This document shows positions 16,883-24,985 of a stretch of 64,000 nucleotides of DNA, piece after piece. The notes under the pieces are model-generated. The model saw only the letters and a list, made by a program, of their open reading frames with translations. It searched no databases and was not told where the DNA came from. How positions within the stretch are numbered: the first letter of the stretch is position 1; each line of letters opens with the position of its first letter. The DNA comes from Bin5 sp965207495 (GTDB taxonomy: Bacteria > Chloroflexota > Anaerolineae > Caldilineales > Caldilineaceae). The stretch covers positions 2,728,001 through 2,792,000 of the forward strand of contig OZ242287.1 of assembly GCA_965207495.1 (NCBI GenBank). The letters are read 5' to 3'. Position numbers and translations under genes: made by a program.

Positions 16883-17538
16883 GCGTCACCGTCTTGGGCT
16901 ACGGCGCCGCGTCGGCCGCGCCGGACAGTGTGGGCGTGAACCTGTATATTGGCGAGCAACCGTCCTATGGCCCTGGCGGTCCGGAACTGTCCTTCGTCGC
17001 ACCGACCGACCTTGAGGAGGTGAAGGAGTTCCTGGTTGAACAGGGAATTGATGTAGAAACAATCGAGATTAACTACCTGAGCCGAAACTACGCCTACGGT
17101 CCTTCAAACTTCGCAGGCGAAGTTGTTTTCTCCTTTAACGAACTGGACCGGTTGCTATCTCTGATGCAGGGCCTCGTGGATGAAATGGAAGGCAGGCGCG
17201 GCCCAACGATTCAGGGCGCGAACATGCTCTTCCGCGTGGAAGACTGCGCCACTCTGGAGCTGGAAGCGATGCGTGCCGCACTTGAAGACGCGCGACAGCG
17301 TGCTTCGAGGATGGCAAGTCTCCTGGATATGTCGCTTGGCCGCGTCATTACAGTGTCAGAAGACGTCTCACCCGTTGGCGCGATCCGCCCGGCGGGCGGC
17401 TGCATCGCCCACGCAGGGCAGACAGCCACTGGCGGCTACTTCCTGATGGGTAGCTCCAGCTCCTTGGCCAATTCCCCGTCCGAGGTGGAAGTGGCAATCA
17501 TGCTGAAAGCAACCTTCGCTCTGGAAAAGCCTGAATAG
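16879..17538 (+). CDS. SIMPL (DUF541) domain protein, probably secreted
   Basis: The frame encodes a SIMPL/DUF541 domain from its first residues (SVTVLGYGAASAAPDSVGVNL) to MLKATFALEKPE, 219 aa. The family forms oligomeric periplasmic or surface proteins of uncertain function (BP26 in Brucella, YggE in E. coli). The typical order is seen: strand-rich N-terminus, central TIQGANMLFRVED, helix LEAMRAALEDARQRA, and the end strand. The ATG at 16879 lacks a Shine-Dalgarno site, and the expected signal peptide lies in another frame just upstream (16775-16882), so the intact gene is almost certainly 16775-17538 with a frameshift in a C-run. The next gene (PhyH, same strand) is 164 nt away. Confidence 0.82.
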   Translation: MSVTVLGYGAASAAPDSVGVNLYIGEQPSYGPGGPELSFVAPTDLEEVKEFLVEQGIDVETIEINYLSRNYAYGPSNFAGEVVFSFNELDRLLSLMQGLVDEMEGRRGPTIQGANMLFRVEDCATLELEAMRAALEDARQRASRMASLLDMSLGRVITVSEDVSPVGAIRPAGGCIAHAGQTATGGYFLMGSSSSLANSPSEVEVAIMLKATFALEKPE

Positions 17539-17702
17539 GCCAATGTCCGATAAGCGTCCGCGTCTTGAGTTGGCTGCCGGCCCGGCCGCGATTACTCTAG
17601 CCGCTAGCCAGTGATTTAATCAGGGAGATGCCGATGCGAGGCACAATGCAATCCAATTCTCATCGGACTACTTCCTTCGTCTGAGTCACCAAGGAGATGG
17701 CA

Positions 17703-18560
17703 ATGAACGAACGTGAGAAATTCATGTTCGACCTGCAGGGCTTTCTGAAGGTAGAAGGTTTTCTTTCTCCGCCTGAATTGAAGGGGTTAAACGAAGCATT
17801 CGACGCCAACTGGGACAAGGCGATTCCCGACCCTAACTCCCACGCAGATGGCGATATGGCTGGCGAACTGGACCGAGACTTTTTTGAAGGAATGTTAACT
17901 TGGGAGCAGCCTTGGTGCCAGCCCTTCAGGGAACTTCTGGCTCACCCCAAGCTCGTCCCATACTTGAACACCATGTTTGGACGCGGCTGGAAAATGGACC
18001 ATTCACCCTTCCTATTGGCTTCTTCAGCGGGTACGGAAGGGTTGCGCCTGCACGGCTCGACAGGCCGGCTTTTTGATGGCACCCAGCATTACAGCTACAC
18101 CAACGGCCAGATCCGATGCGGCATGATCGTTTGCCAGTTCCAGCTGGCTGACGTCAACGAAGGTGACGGCGGCCTTTGCGTAATCCCTGGCAGCCATAAG
18201 GCAAATTTCACTTGCCCGGACGATATCAAGAACTATCAAAGCAACCGCGAGCTGGTATACAATATTCCCTGCAAAGCGGGCGACATGGTGATATTTAACG
18301 AAGCGACCATCCACGGCACCCTTCCCTGGAAGGCCAGTCATCAGCGCCGCTCACTTCTCTACCGCTACTCACCCAATTACCTGCATTTTCATGGCGGCGT
18401 CTACGAGACCAGCTTGCCCGCTTGGGTCCAGGAACTGACCCCAGCCCAGCAAGCGGTACTGGAGCCTCCCTACATCTATCGACGGCCGCTGATCGAGGAG
18501 GACGGCGTCACCGTGATCCGGCCCACCCGCGAAAACCCGGACGGAACAATTAGGCCATAG
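17703..18560 (+). CDS. Phytanoyl-CoA dioxygenase (PhyH) family protein lacking a canonical HxD
   Basis: 285 residues from ATG 17703. AAGGAG ends 6 nt before it, whereas the ATG at 17697 abuts that site and is unlikely. PhyH signatures are N-terminal FMFDLQGFLKVEGFLS, central DGGLCVIPGSHKANF, and distal His in EATIHGTLP with Arg in RRSLLYRYSP. The first ligand region reads R-L-H-G-S-T-G, with Ser rather than Asp/Glu two residues after His, the position where Fe/2-oxoglutarate halogenases also lose the carboxylate. Whether another acidic residue substitutes is unknown. Convergent with an oxidoreductase gene only 16 nt away, so both may share a termination region. Substrate not predictable. Confidence 0.83.
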   Translation: MNEREKFMFDLQGFLKVEGFLSPPELKGLNEAFDANWDKAIPDPNSHADGDMAGELDRDFFEGMLTWEQPWCQPFRELLAHPKLVPYLNTMFGRGWKMDHSPFLLASSAGTEGLRLHGSTGRLFDGTQHYSYTNGQIRCGMIVCQFQLADVNEGDGGLCVIPGSHKANFTCPDDIKNYQSNRELVYNIPCKAGDMVIFNEATIHGTLPWKASHQRRSLLYRYSPNYLHFHGGVYETSLPAWVQELTPAQQAVLEPPYIYRRPLIEEDGVTVIRPTRENPDGTIRP

Positions 18561-18576
18561 GTCTATTCGCCGCCGG

Positions 18577-19746
18577 TTATGTCCTCTCGTCGTGCCATGA
18601 CATTGCCTCGCCGCGCACAAGGGTCGCCCGGCGTTCGTAGCGCCCCGGCCATTCCACCGCCAGTTCCCCGCCTTCTACCATCAAGCTCAGAGGATTGACA
18701 CGCGTCTTCAGCGGCAGGTAGATCCGCTGCCGCTTGCGCGCCGATTCATACAGCGCCATCATCACCTCCTGAACTGCCCTCCCCCGCTCCCCGCCGCTGA
18801 TTGGATCTGCCACCCGTCCTTCGACCCAATCTATCGCCTCCTGGCACTGCTGTGACCAACAGTCCTTCCAGGGTACCGACAGGGCCTCCCAGCCGTCTGT
18901 CCTTCCGTTCAGATAGCGAACAGTACCGATTTCGAAGTTGTAGCGCGCCGAAAGGCCTTCGGGCATGTGCATCGGCGCATCGGAAGGAATCACGCTCTCG
19001 GGGTGATAGGTCGTGCTGAGCTCCATGATCCCGTGGGTCCCGATCACGCGGCATCCCTGGCCCAGTCCCTGAATCAAGTCCCCCATGATGAGTATCGTGG
19101 CGCCATTTTCGCACGCGGCCAGGCCAAGGCAGGCATCCTCCGCCGGCAACCCGCGCTCCAGCAGCTCCGTCGTGCGTTCGACCGCACCCATCACCCACTC
19201 CACCTGCGGCTCATCCATGAGAAAGAGCGCCAGGCGGATATTGTGCGAATTGGTATTGAGCAGGTTGCCGCCTGAATCCAGCTGAATCTGCACGACGCGC
19301 CCGATTGCCCCCTCCCGCACAAGGTCCCTGGCCTTTTGCCAGGTTGCATGATGCGGCCTCTGGTATGCGATCATCAGCTTGACGCCGTTCCGCTGGCAAG
19401 CAGTCAACATCGCGTCTGCCTCGCCCAGGTCTACTGCCATCGGCTTCTGGCAGATGATCGCCTTCGGCTGGCGCGCCGCGGCCGCGATGACCATCTCTGC
19501 GTGCAGCTGGTGCCAGGAACACACGTCGACGAAATCAAGCCGTTCGTTGTCCAGCATCTGCCGGTAATCGGCGTAGCGATGCGCTTCGGGGACACCGAAG
19601 AAATCGCCATACTCCCTAAGAGCGTCCGCATTCGAGTCTGCAACTGCGCCAATCTCCGTAGGACTGCCCTCTACGCCTAGCCACGCCCTGGCATGGACAC
19701 GCGCGATAATGCCGCAGGCAATTACTCCAGTACGATAGGTTGCCAT
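18577..19746 (-). CDS. Gfo/Idh/MocA family oxidoreductase
   Basis: 389 residues, slightly long for the family. The Rossmann start is TGVIACGIIARVHARAW, in which the usual G-x-G-x-x-G is degenerate (ACGIIA). The catalytic-Lys motif is ICQKPMAVDLGEADAM near residue 100, a CxKP variant of the family hallmark. ATG at 19746 with AGGAG 7 nt upstream. The C-terminal ~40 residues (EGGELAVEWPGRYERRATLVRGEAMSWHDERT) extend beyond the usual fold. It converges on the PhyH gene, and the pair may act on one substrate, one oxygenating and one oxidising a hydroxyl. That link is contextual only. Confidence 0.86.
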   Translation of the reverse strand: MATYRTGVIACGIIARVHARAWLGVEGSPTEIGAVADSNADALREYGDFFGVPEAHRYADYRQMLDNERLDFVDVCSWHQLHAEMVIAAAARQPKAIICQKPMAVDLGEADAMLTACQRNGVKLMIAYQRPHHATWQKARDLVREGAIGRVVQIQLDSGGNLLNTNSHNIRLALFLMDEPQVEWVMGAVERTTELLERGLPAEDACLGLAACENGATILIMGDLIQGLGQGCRVIGTHGIMELSTTYHPESVIPSDAPMHMPEGLSARYNFEIGTVRYLNGRTDGWEALSVPWKDCWSQQCQEAIDWVEGRVADPISGGERGRAVQEVMMALYESARKRQRIYLPLKTRVNPLSLMVEGGELAVEWPGRYERRATLVRGEAMSWHDERT

Positions 19747-19868
19747 AACATGCTCCTGATTGAGAGGCCAATGTTCCGCTTCAAACTGCTGTCAGCCGAA
19801 CGCAGTCCCGTATCTGCTCCGCTGCCCACTGAGGTAGGTCGCGCCCTGAATGTCTAATCAAAGCTCCC

Positions 19869-21320
19869 TCACTCTGCCAGCAATGCCTTCTCCAAGTCGG
19901 CCAGGCTGGTAAACCAGCGGACCTGCCCAAAAAAGTGGGCCAAACTGTCGCTCTCCTCGCGCAGCTGCTCCAACAGGGGACCGATAGGATTGGACGATGC
20001 CGCGCCCGTCCCATAGTTACCGTTGAAAGCAAAATAGGCCTGGTTCAACACCCTCAGGGCGTACCCTTTCTCCACGAAATAGCGCCTTCGCCCTTCCATA
20101 TAGGTTTCCGCCGTCTCCACCAGTCCGGCTTCCAGCAGCCTGTCCACATGCAGCCGCGTCTCCCGCATCTCCCGCCGAAAGTCAAACTGAAGCGGTCGCC
20201 CGTACTGCTCCCACCGGTTCTGCTCCAACTCGTATGTCTGCGACCAAAGATCGGCCGTGCTGCAGGCACAGGGCACGTCGTCAGTGGTCTCACCTGCTGT
20301 CTCCGCAGACGGCGGCGCAGTGTCATAGAGGCGCCGCCATACCCGTTCAGCGATCTCCACACCGATAATCTCCGAGACCGTCTCATTGATTGACGTCAAA
20401 TCATCGCTGCTGGCGTAGCGAAGACCAAGCGGGAATAGAAAGAGATAGTGATGTACCCACTCGTGGGCGACCGTTTCCAACACCCATCTGAGCGAACTGC
20501 TCTCCACAACCATCGCCGGGAAGACTGCCATGCCCCCAATCTGTGAAATATGCGCACTGAGATCTGTACTCGCCTCGATGGCCCGTTCGCTCTCTCCAAG
20601 AGTAACCGGATCATACTCGGCCTGAAGAACGCGTGAATGGAGCGTCATGATCCGGTCGCGTGGGCTTACGGTCAGCTTCAGCGGGGGCTCGACGAAGGCG
20701 AACTGCACCGGCGGCCATACAAAACTGAGCAAACCCAGGCCCGCCTCCCGGACCTCCTCCTGAATCTGATTCTGCAGGACCGCTTCCACTAAGGCACGAT
20801 CTTCCGCTTGCTTGAGGCGCAACCCGGCCAACGCCAGACGTGCGTCTTCAATCGATATCGAATGTCCTGCTTCATCGCCGGCATCAGTAGTATGGTTCGC
20901 CCTCGGTTGACCCACTACAGTAGCCTGAACAACCTTGCCTGTTTCAGAGTCCTCAGTTGCAGTCGAAGCCTCTTCCGAGACCAGCCTCTCCAGCTCTCTC
21001 TCTTTTTCCGCGATCTTCTTCGCCCGCTCAAAGTAGGCGCGTACCAATCCCACCTGGGCATCTACATCCAACCCTTCCTCCAGCGAACTCCCGCCCGCAA
21101 AGACTGCACGTCCCAGAGCATTCAACTCCCAAGCGAGAAAGTTGAAATCAGGCAGGGCTACCACTGACTTGATGATGTGGGCACGCGTGGGGATCCTGCG
21201 CGGAACGCTGCCGCCGATGAGAAGCAGGGCCAGCAGCAGTCCCATCACCTTCCAGGAACTCCGCCTCAGAAAGGCTGGACTGATGAACCGGCTATTGTCG
21301 TGTGGATTCAGGAAAGACAC
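19869..21320 (-). CDS. Membrane-anchored putative zinc metalloprotease (HExxH), uncharacterised
   Basis: 483 residues from a GTG at 21320. One N-terminal membrane segment lies at about 25-39 (VMGLLLALLLIGG), with a highly charged coiled-coil-like stretch at 98-118 and a long soluble remainder. The motif HEWVH at 286-290 (LETVAHEWVHHYLFLFP) gives two zinc-binding His and a catalytic Glu. Glu313 or Glu317 (SINETVSEIIG) would complete a gluzincin-type site. I do not recognise a named family. It lies 120 nt upstream of the oxidoreductase gene and 100 nt downstream of murJ on the same strand, suggesting a cell-envelope role. A downstream Met26 start directly before the membrane segment is possible. 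Confidence 0.68.
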   Translation of the reverse strand: MSFLNPHDNSRFISPAFLRRSSWKVMGLLLALLLIGGSVPRRIPTRAHIIKSVVALPDFNFLAWELNALGRAVFAGGSSLEEGLDVDAQVGLVRAYFERAKKIAEKERELERLVSEEASTATEDSETGKVVQATVVGQPRANHTTDAGDEAGHSISIEDARLALAGLRLKQAEDRALVEAVLQNQIQEEVREAGLGLLSFVWPPVQFAFVEPPLKLTVSPRDRIMTLHSRVLQAEYDPVTLGESERAIEASTDLSAHISQIGGMAVFPAMVVESSSLRWVLETVAHEWVHHYLFLFPLGLRYASSDDLTSINETVSEIIGVEIAERVWRRLYDTAPPSAETAGETTDDVPCACSTADLWSQTYELEQNRWEQYGRPLQFDFRREMRETRLHVDRLLEAGLVETAETYMEGRRRYFVEKGYALRVLNQAYFAFNGNYGTGAASSNPIGPLLEQLREESDSLAHFFGQVRWFTSLADLEKALLAE

Positions 21321-21420
21321 AGTGAATTAAGATCGAATAAAGGAAGCCGTCCGTCCTTGGAACGACGTACCTCACAAGAATGACCCATGGTAAGAAGCTG
21401 AGAAGCGAAAGAGTCAAGAC

Positions 21421-23136
21421 TCACGTTTCCCTGGCAAATCCCCCCAGGCGCATCGCAATCCGGGCCAGCTGCCTGGCTTCAGGCTGGCCGGCGAGAAGCA
21501 ACACGCCGGCGTAGGCAAAGGCACCCCCGCCGCCTCCGACAAAGATCCGTACAATGTCACTAGACAGGGAAGTCCTTCCTCCAGGATCTAAAAGAGATAG
21601 CAACCACACTATCACAACTGCCATAGCTAGAGCCGCCCCGAAAACCACCCCAACCGTTCGTACCGTCTGCCCGCTACCTCGCTCTTGCTGGCGTTCCAGT
21701 TCCTCTTGTGCACCGTCCGGACGCCGTTTCCTTGAAACATGCACCAGCTTCCAGTACAGCAAACCTAACATCACAACGGCATGCGCGCCCTGCTTGGCCG
21801 TATCCGCCCACACCAGACCAAGAAAGCCCAGCCCTTCTATCAGGACCAGAGCCACACCAGCGTAAACCACGACACTGAGCACACCCACCAATGCCGGCAG
21901 CAACGTATCGTTGCGCGCATAGAAAGCATAGATCAAAGGGAAATCGATCCCAGCGAAAAGCGCGCCCACAAGATAAACTTGGAGTGCCGACACCACCTGC
22001 GCCGTGTCCGCCACAGTGAACTGTCCCCGCTCAAACAGTAACCGCACCGTCGGCTCAGCCAGCAGCCCCAACCCAATCAGGAGCGGCACAATCATCACGA
22101 TCACCATGCGAAGCCCCCGCCCCAACGTCGCACGATACGCCCCCTCGTCCCCCGCGGCAAACTGCTGGCTGAGGCGCGGCAAAGCCGCCAGCGATATGGC
22201 AACACTGATCATCCCCAGAGGCATCTGTTGCAACGTCGTCGCCTTGCTCATCCAGGCGATACTCTGCACCCCCGTGCCGCTGGCAAGCCGTCGATCCAGC
22301 CCAACCTGGAACTGCGCCACGATCAGCCCTGCCGCAATCGGCAGATAGAGCCGTACGATTCGGCCCAGCGCCGGATGGCTCCACTGCACCGTGAACTTGA
22401 GACCGGCCCGGCGCACGTCCCACGCCATCAACCCAAACTGAATCGCACTCCCGGCCAGCACGCCTACTGCCAGGCTGGCAATACCGACGCGCCCCGCCAG
22501 CAGCGGCGCGGCAACGACAATTCCAAGGTTGTAGACGGCTGAGGCCAGTGCCGGCATACTGAAGCGCTGAAGTGCAAACAGGACCGCTGTCAAGAGTCCG
22601 GCCATCGAGATAAACCAGATGACTGGCGCCATCAAGCGCAGCAGACTCGTCGTCAGAGGAAGCAGCGCCGGATCAAAACTGTCAAAACCCCCTGCAAGCA
22701 GACTGGCAACCTGGGGAGCAAAGACGACCATCAAGAGTACCAGCCCAGACAGTGAGACTACGGCCAGACTGAGCAGCGCGCCGACCAGCCGAACAAGCTC
22801 CGGATTGGGTCCGACCTGTCTGCCCTCAGGCGGGGCGTCGGCGTCCTCCGCCTTGTCCCTTCGGTTACGGTCAGGCCGGGCATAGTCACTCAGGACCGGG
22901 ACAAGCGCCGCGCTCAGCATGCCTCCGACCAGAAAGTCGTACAGCATCTTTGGCGCCGTGCCGGCCGCCGTAAAGGCGCTCACCGGCCCGGTCGCGCCGA
23001 AGTAGCTCGCAATCACCATCTCCCGGGCTAGACCCAGAACACGACTGGCAACCGCGCCAATTGATAGGAGAGAGGCGCTGCGAGCCAGCGCCTCAGAATC
23101 TTTGTCTTGGGGAGTCGAACTAGGAGGAGGCGGCAC
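21421..23136 (-). CDS. murJ: Lipid II flippase MurJ (MviN family)
   Basis: 571-residue integral membrane protein of the MOP superfamily that moves lipid-linked peptidoglycan precursors across the membrane. Recognisable features are SLLSIGAVASRVLGLAREMVIASYFG at the N-terminus, the DFLVGGMLSAALVPVLSDY stretch, GLDRRLASGTG, and about 14 hydrophobic helices. The first codon is GTG at 23136 with AAGGA about 11 nt upstream; no closer ATG exists. A charged cytoplasmic insertion (DRNRRDKAEDADAPPEGRQ) follows the second or third helix. It is 105 nt downstream of trxB, same strand. Its presence implies a peptidoglycan wall. Confidence 0.92.
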   Translation of the reverse strand: MPPPPSSTPQDKDSEALARSASLLSIGAVASRVLGLAREMVIASYFGATGPVSAFTAAGTAPKMLYDFLVGGMLSAALVPVLSDYARPDRNRRDKAEDADAPPEGRQVGPNPELVRLVGALLSLAVVSLSGLVLLMVVFAPQVASLLAGGFDSFDPALLPLTTSLLRLMAPVIWFISMAGLLTAVLFALQRFSMPALASAVYNLGIVVAAPLLAGRVGIASLAVGVLAGSAIQFGLMAWDVRRAGLKFTVQWSHPALGRIVRLYLPIAAGLIVAQFQVGLDRRLASGTGVQSIAWMSKATTLQQMPLGMISVAISLAALPRLSQQFAAGDEGAYRATLGRGLRMVIVMIVPLLIGLGLLAEPTVRLLFERGQFTVADTAQVVSALQVYLVGALFAGIDFPLIYAFYARNDTLLPALVGVLSVVVYAGVALVLIEGLGFLGLVWADTAKQGAHAVVMLGLLYWKLVHVSRKRRPDGAQEELERQQERGSGQTVRTVGVVFGAALAMAVVIVWLLSLLDPGGRTSLSSDIVRIFVGGGGGAFAYAGVLLLAGQPEARQLARIAMRLGGFARET

Positions 23137-23241
23137 TACCGATCCGGTCCTTCGTCAGGAACGATGCCTCTGCGTAGAGCAGGAGCCTCTCGCAGCACCG
23201 CCTCGCGTCTGCGCACAGTCTGGCGGCCCCTAAGGGGAATC

Positions 23242-24336
23242 TCAATCAGCCGCCACCAAGTCCGCCTTCGCTTTGGGAACGCCTGGTGTGGGCCAGGCTC
23301 GCGGATCCTCGCTCAGGTCGGGAAGACCCACTGCTTCCAGTGATGCCAGAAACTTCTCCGCCTGCATCGCCGCTGCGCAGCCCTGCCCAACGCTGGTCGC
23401 CACCTGCTTAAATACTTTGTCCGCGATCTCACCTGCCGCAAAAACGCCGGGTACATTGGTCCGCGTCATCGGGTCCGCGATCAAATGGCCGTCCTCGTCC
23501 AGGTCCAGCTTCCCGTGATACAGGTCGTTATTGGGGAGGTGGCCGATGTAAACAAAAACGCCGTCAGTGTCGAGTTCGCTCTCGGCGCCGCTCTGCGTAT
23601 CCTGCGTGGTGACACCCGAAACGACGCCATTCTCGTTCCCGTTGATCGAGGTCACGACCGTATTCCAAACGAAATCGATCTTCTCATGGTCAAATGCGCG
23701 ACTCTGCAGAATCTTGCTTGCCCGTAACTCATCCCGCCGGTGGATAACCTTTACATTTGTCGCGAATTTGGTCAGGAAAAGCCCTTCTTCCAACGCGCTG
23801 TCTCCTCCGCCCACCACGACTAGCTCCTTGCCTCGGAAAAAGAATCCGTCGCATGTCGCGCAGTAGCTGACACCCTTACCCGTATATTCCTGCTCGCCGG
23901 GTACCTGCAGAAAGCGCGGGCGCGCCCCAGTGCAGAGAATTAACGTTTTGCTTTGGTACGTCTTACCCTGGGCGGTCCGTACCGTAAACGGATGCTCATC
24001 AACTACGATTTCCGTGACATGATCATAGGAAACCGTGCATCCGAATCGTTCGGCCTGCGCCTTGAATTTTTCTACCAGGTCGGGCCCGCTAAGCCCCTCA
24101 GGAAAACCAGGATAGTTTTCGACCTCGTATGTGATGCTGACCTGGCCGCCAAAATCGTCGCCGGTGATCAGCAACGGTTCCAGGTTCGCCCGCGCTGCGT
24201 AAAGGCCCGCCGTCCAACCTGCCGGTCCGCTGCCTATCACGATCACCTCATGCAGCGTGTCTTCTGCCCCATCCTTTCCGACCTGGGCTCCAGCACCGTT
24301 CTGCATCTGAGCGCCGTTCTGATTTGATTCACTCAT
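23242..24336 (-). CDS. trxB: Thioredoxin-disulfide reductase
   Basis: 364-residue flavoprotein that reduces thioredoxin with NADPH. FAD-binding GSGPAGWTAGLYAARA lies at residues 35-50. The redox-active pair C159-A-T-C162-D is present, followed by the NADPH fold (VVGGGDSALEEGLFLT) and the C-terminal FAD motif GVFAAGEIAD. Compared with the usual ~315 residues, there are extra tails: ~28 polar residues at the N-terminus and about 25 at the C-terminus. ATG at 24336 with AGGAG 8 nt upstream. In the ATG motif the family's final residues read GEIADK where E. coli has GDVMD. Confidence 0.94.
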   Translation of the reverse strand: MSESNQNGAQMQNGAGAQVGKDGAEDTLHEVIVIGSGPAGWTAGLYAARANLEPLLITGDDFGGQVSITYEVENYPGFPEGLSGPDLVEKFKAQAERFGCTVSYDHVTEIVVDEHPFTVRTAQGKTYQSKTLILCTGARPRFLQVPGEQEYTGKGVSYCATCDGFFFRGKELVVVGGGDSALEEGLFLTKFATNVKVIHRRDELRASKILQSRAFDHEKIDFVWNTVVTSINGNENGVVSGVTTQDTQSGAESELDTDGVFVYIGHLPNNDLYHGKLDLDEDGHLIADPMTRTNVPGVFAAGEIADKVFKQVATSVGQGCAAAMQAEKFLASLEAVGLPDLSEDPRAWPTPGVPKAKADLVAAD

Positions 24337-24540
24337 TCCAATACTCCTGGCTTTCTTTATGCTGTTACTTTCGTCACTGCATTCGTTTCGATACCTTCTT
24401 CACGCAAAGGGCTTGAATAGATTGTAGACCCCGCCAATGTGTCTCCAAATTCTTCGTCCTGAAATTCGGTCGACAAACTCTCACGTCCTTACGCTGACTA
24501 TCGCCCTTTCCAACCTGCATTTCTGCGGGCTGGCACACAA

Positions 24541-24572
24541 TTGACGCCTCCAAAACCTCCCTTAGGCGTCAA
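24541..24572 (-). terminator. Hairpin downstream of the VOC gene, overlapping its stop codon
   Basis: TTGACGCC and GGCGTCAA form an 8-bp stem with a 16-nt loop. On the minus strand the first arm includes the TGA stop of the VOC gene (24571-24569). The loop contains a GGTTTTGG stretch, but no long T-run follows, so termination is plausible, not certain. The rest of the 232-nt gap to trxB shows nothing clear. Confidence 0.5.
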
Positions 24573-24952
24573 GTCTGCTGGATCTGGATCAGATTCCCAC
24601 AAGTGTCGTCGAAGGAAGCAATCTTATAATGACCATAATCCGTCGGTTCGACTTTGAACGCCACACCCAATTCTGTCAACCTTTCATATTCAGCTTGCAC
24701 GTCATCGACGCCAAGCGACGTGGCCGGGATTCCCTGTTCGTAAATACCCTTCTGATACTGTTCGGCGACGGGGTTGGCATTCGGTTCCAGGAGAAACTCT
24801 GTCCCGTCCTGATCGTCCGGTGACACTACAGTCAACCACCTGAATTCACCGACGGGAATATCTTCCTTCTTTACAAAGCCAAGCACTTCTGTATAGAACT
24901 TCAACGCCTTTTCTTGATCGTCCACAAAAACGCCGCTATAAATGATATTCAC
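24569..24952 (-). CDS. VOC (glyoxalase/bleomycin-resistance) superfamily protein
   Basis: 127 residues, one vicinal-oxygen-chelate module pair (beta-alpha-beta-beta-beta twice). It begins NIIYSGVFVDDQEKALKFYTEVLGFVKKEDIPVGEFRWLTVVSP, the common family opening, and ends GHYKIASFDDTCGNLIQIQQT, where the final metal-ligand Glu of many members is missing (GNLIQI). The start is GTG at 24952 with AAAGGA 7 nt upstream. It lies 33 nt downstream of lysJ, probably cotranscribed. Members of this subgroup are typically annotated only as VOC proteins; function unknown. Confidence 0.87.
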   Translation of the reverse strand: MNIIYSGVFVDDQEKALKFYTEVLGFVKKEDIPVGEFRWLTVVSPDDQDGTEFLLEPNANPVAEQYQKGIYEQGIPATSLGVDDVQAEYERLTELGVAFKVEPTDYGHYKIASFDDTCGNLIQIQQT

Positions 24953-24985
24953 ATGAGTGTCCTTTACAATAGCCCGGGACCAAGG

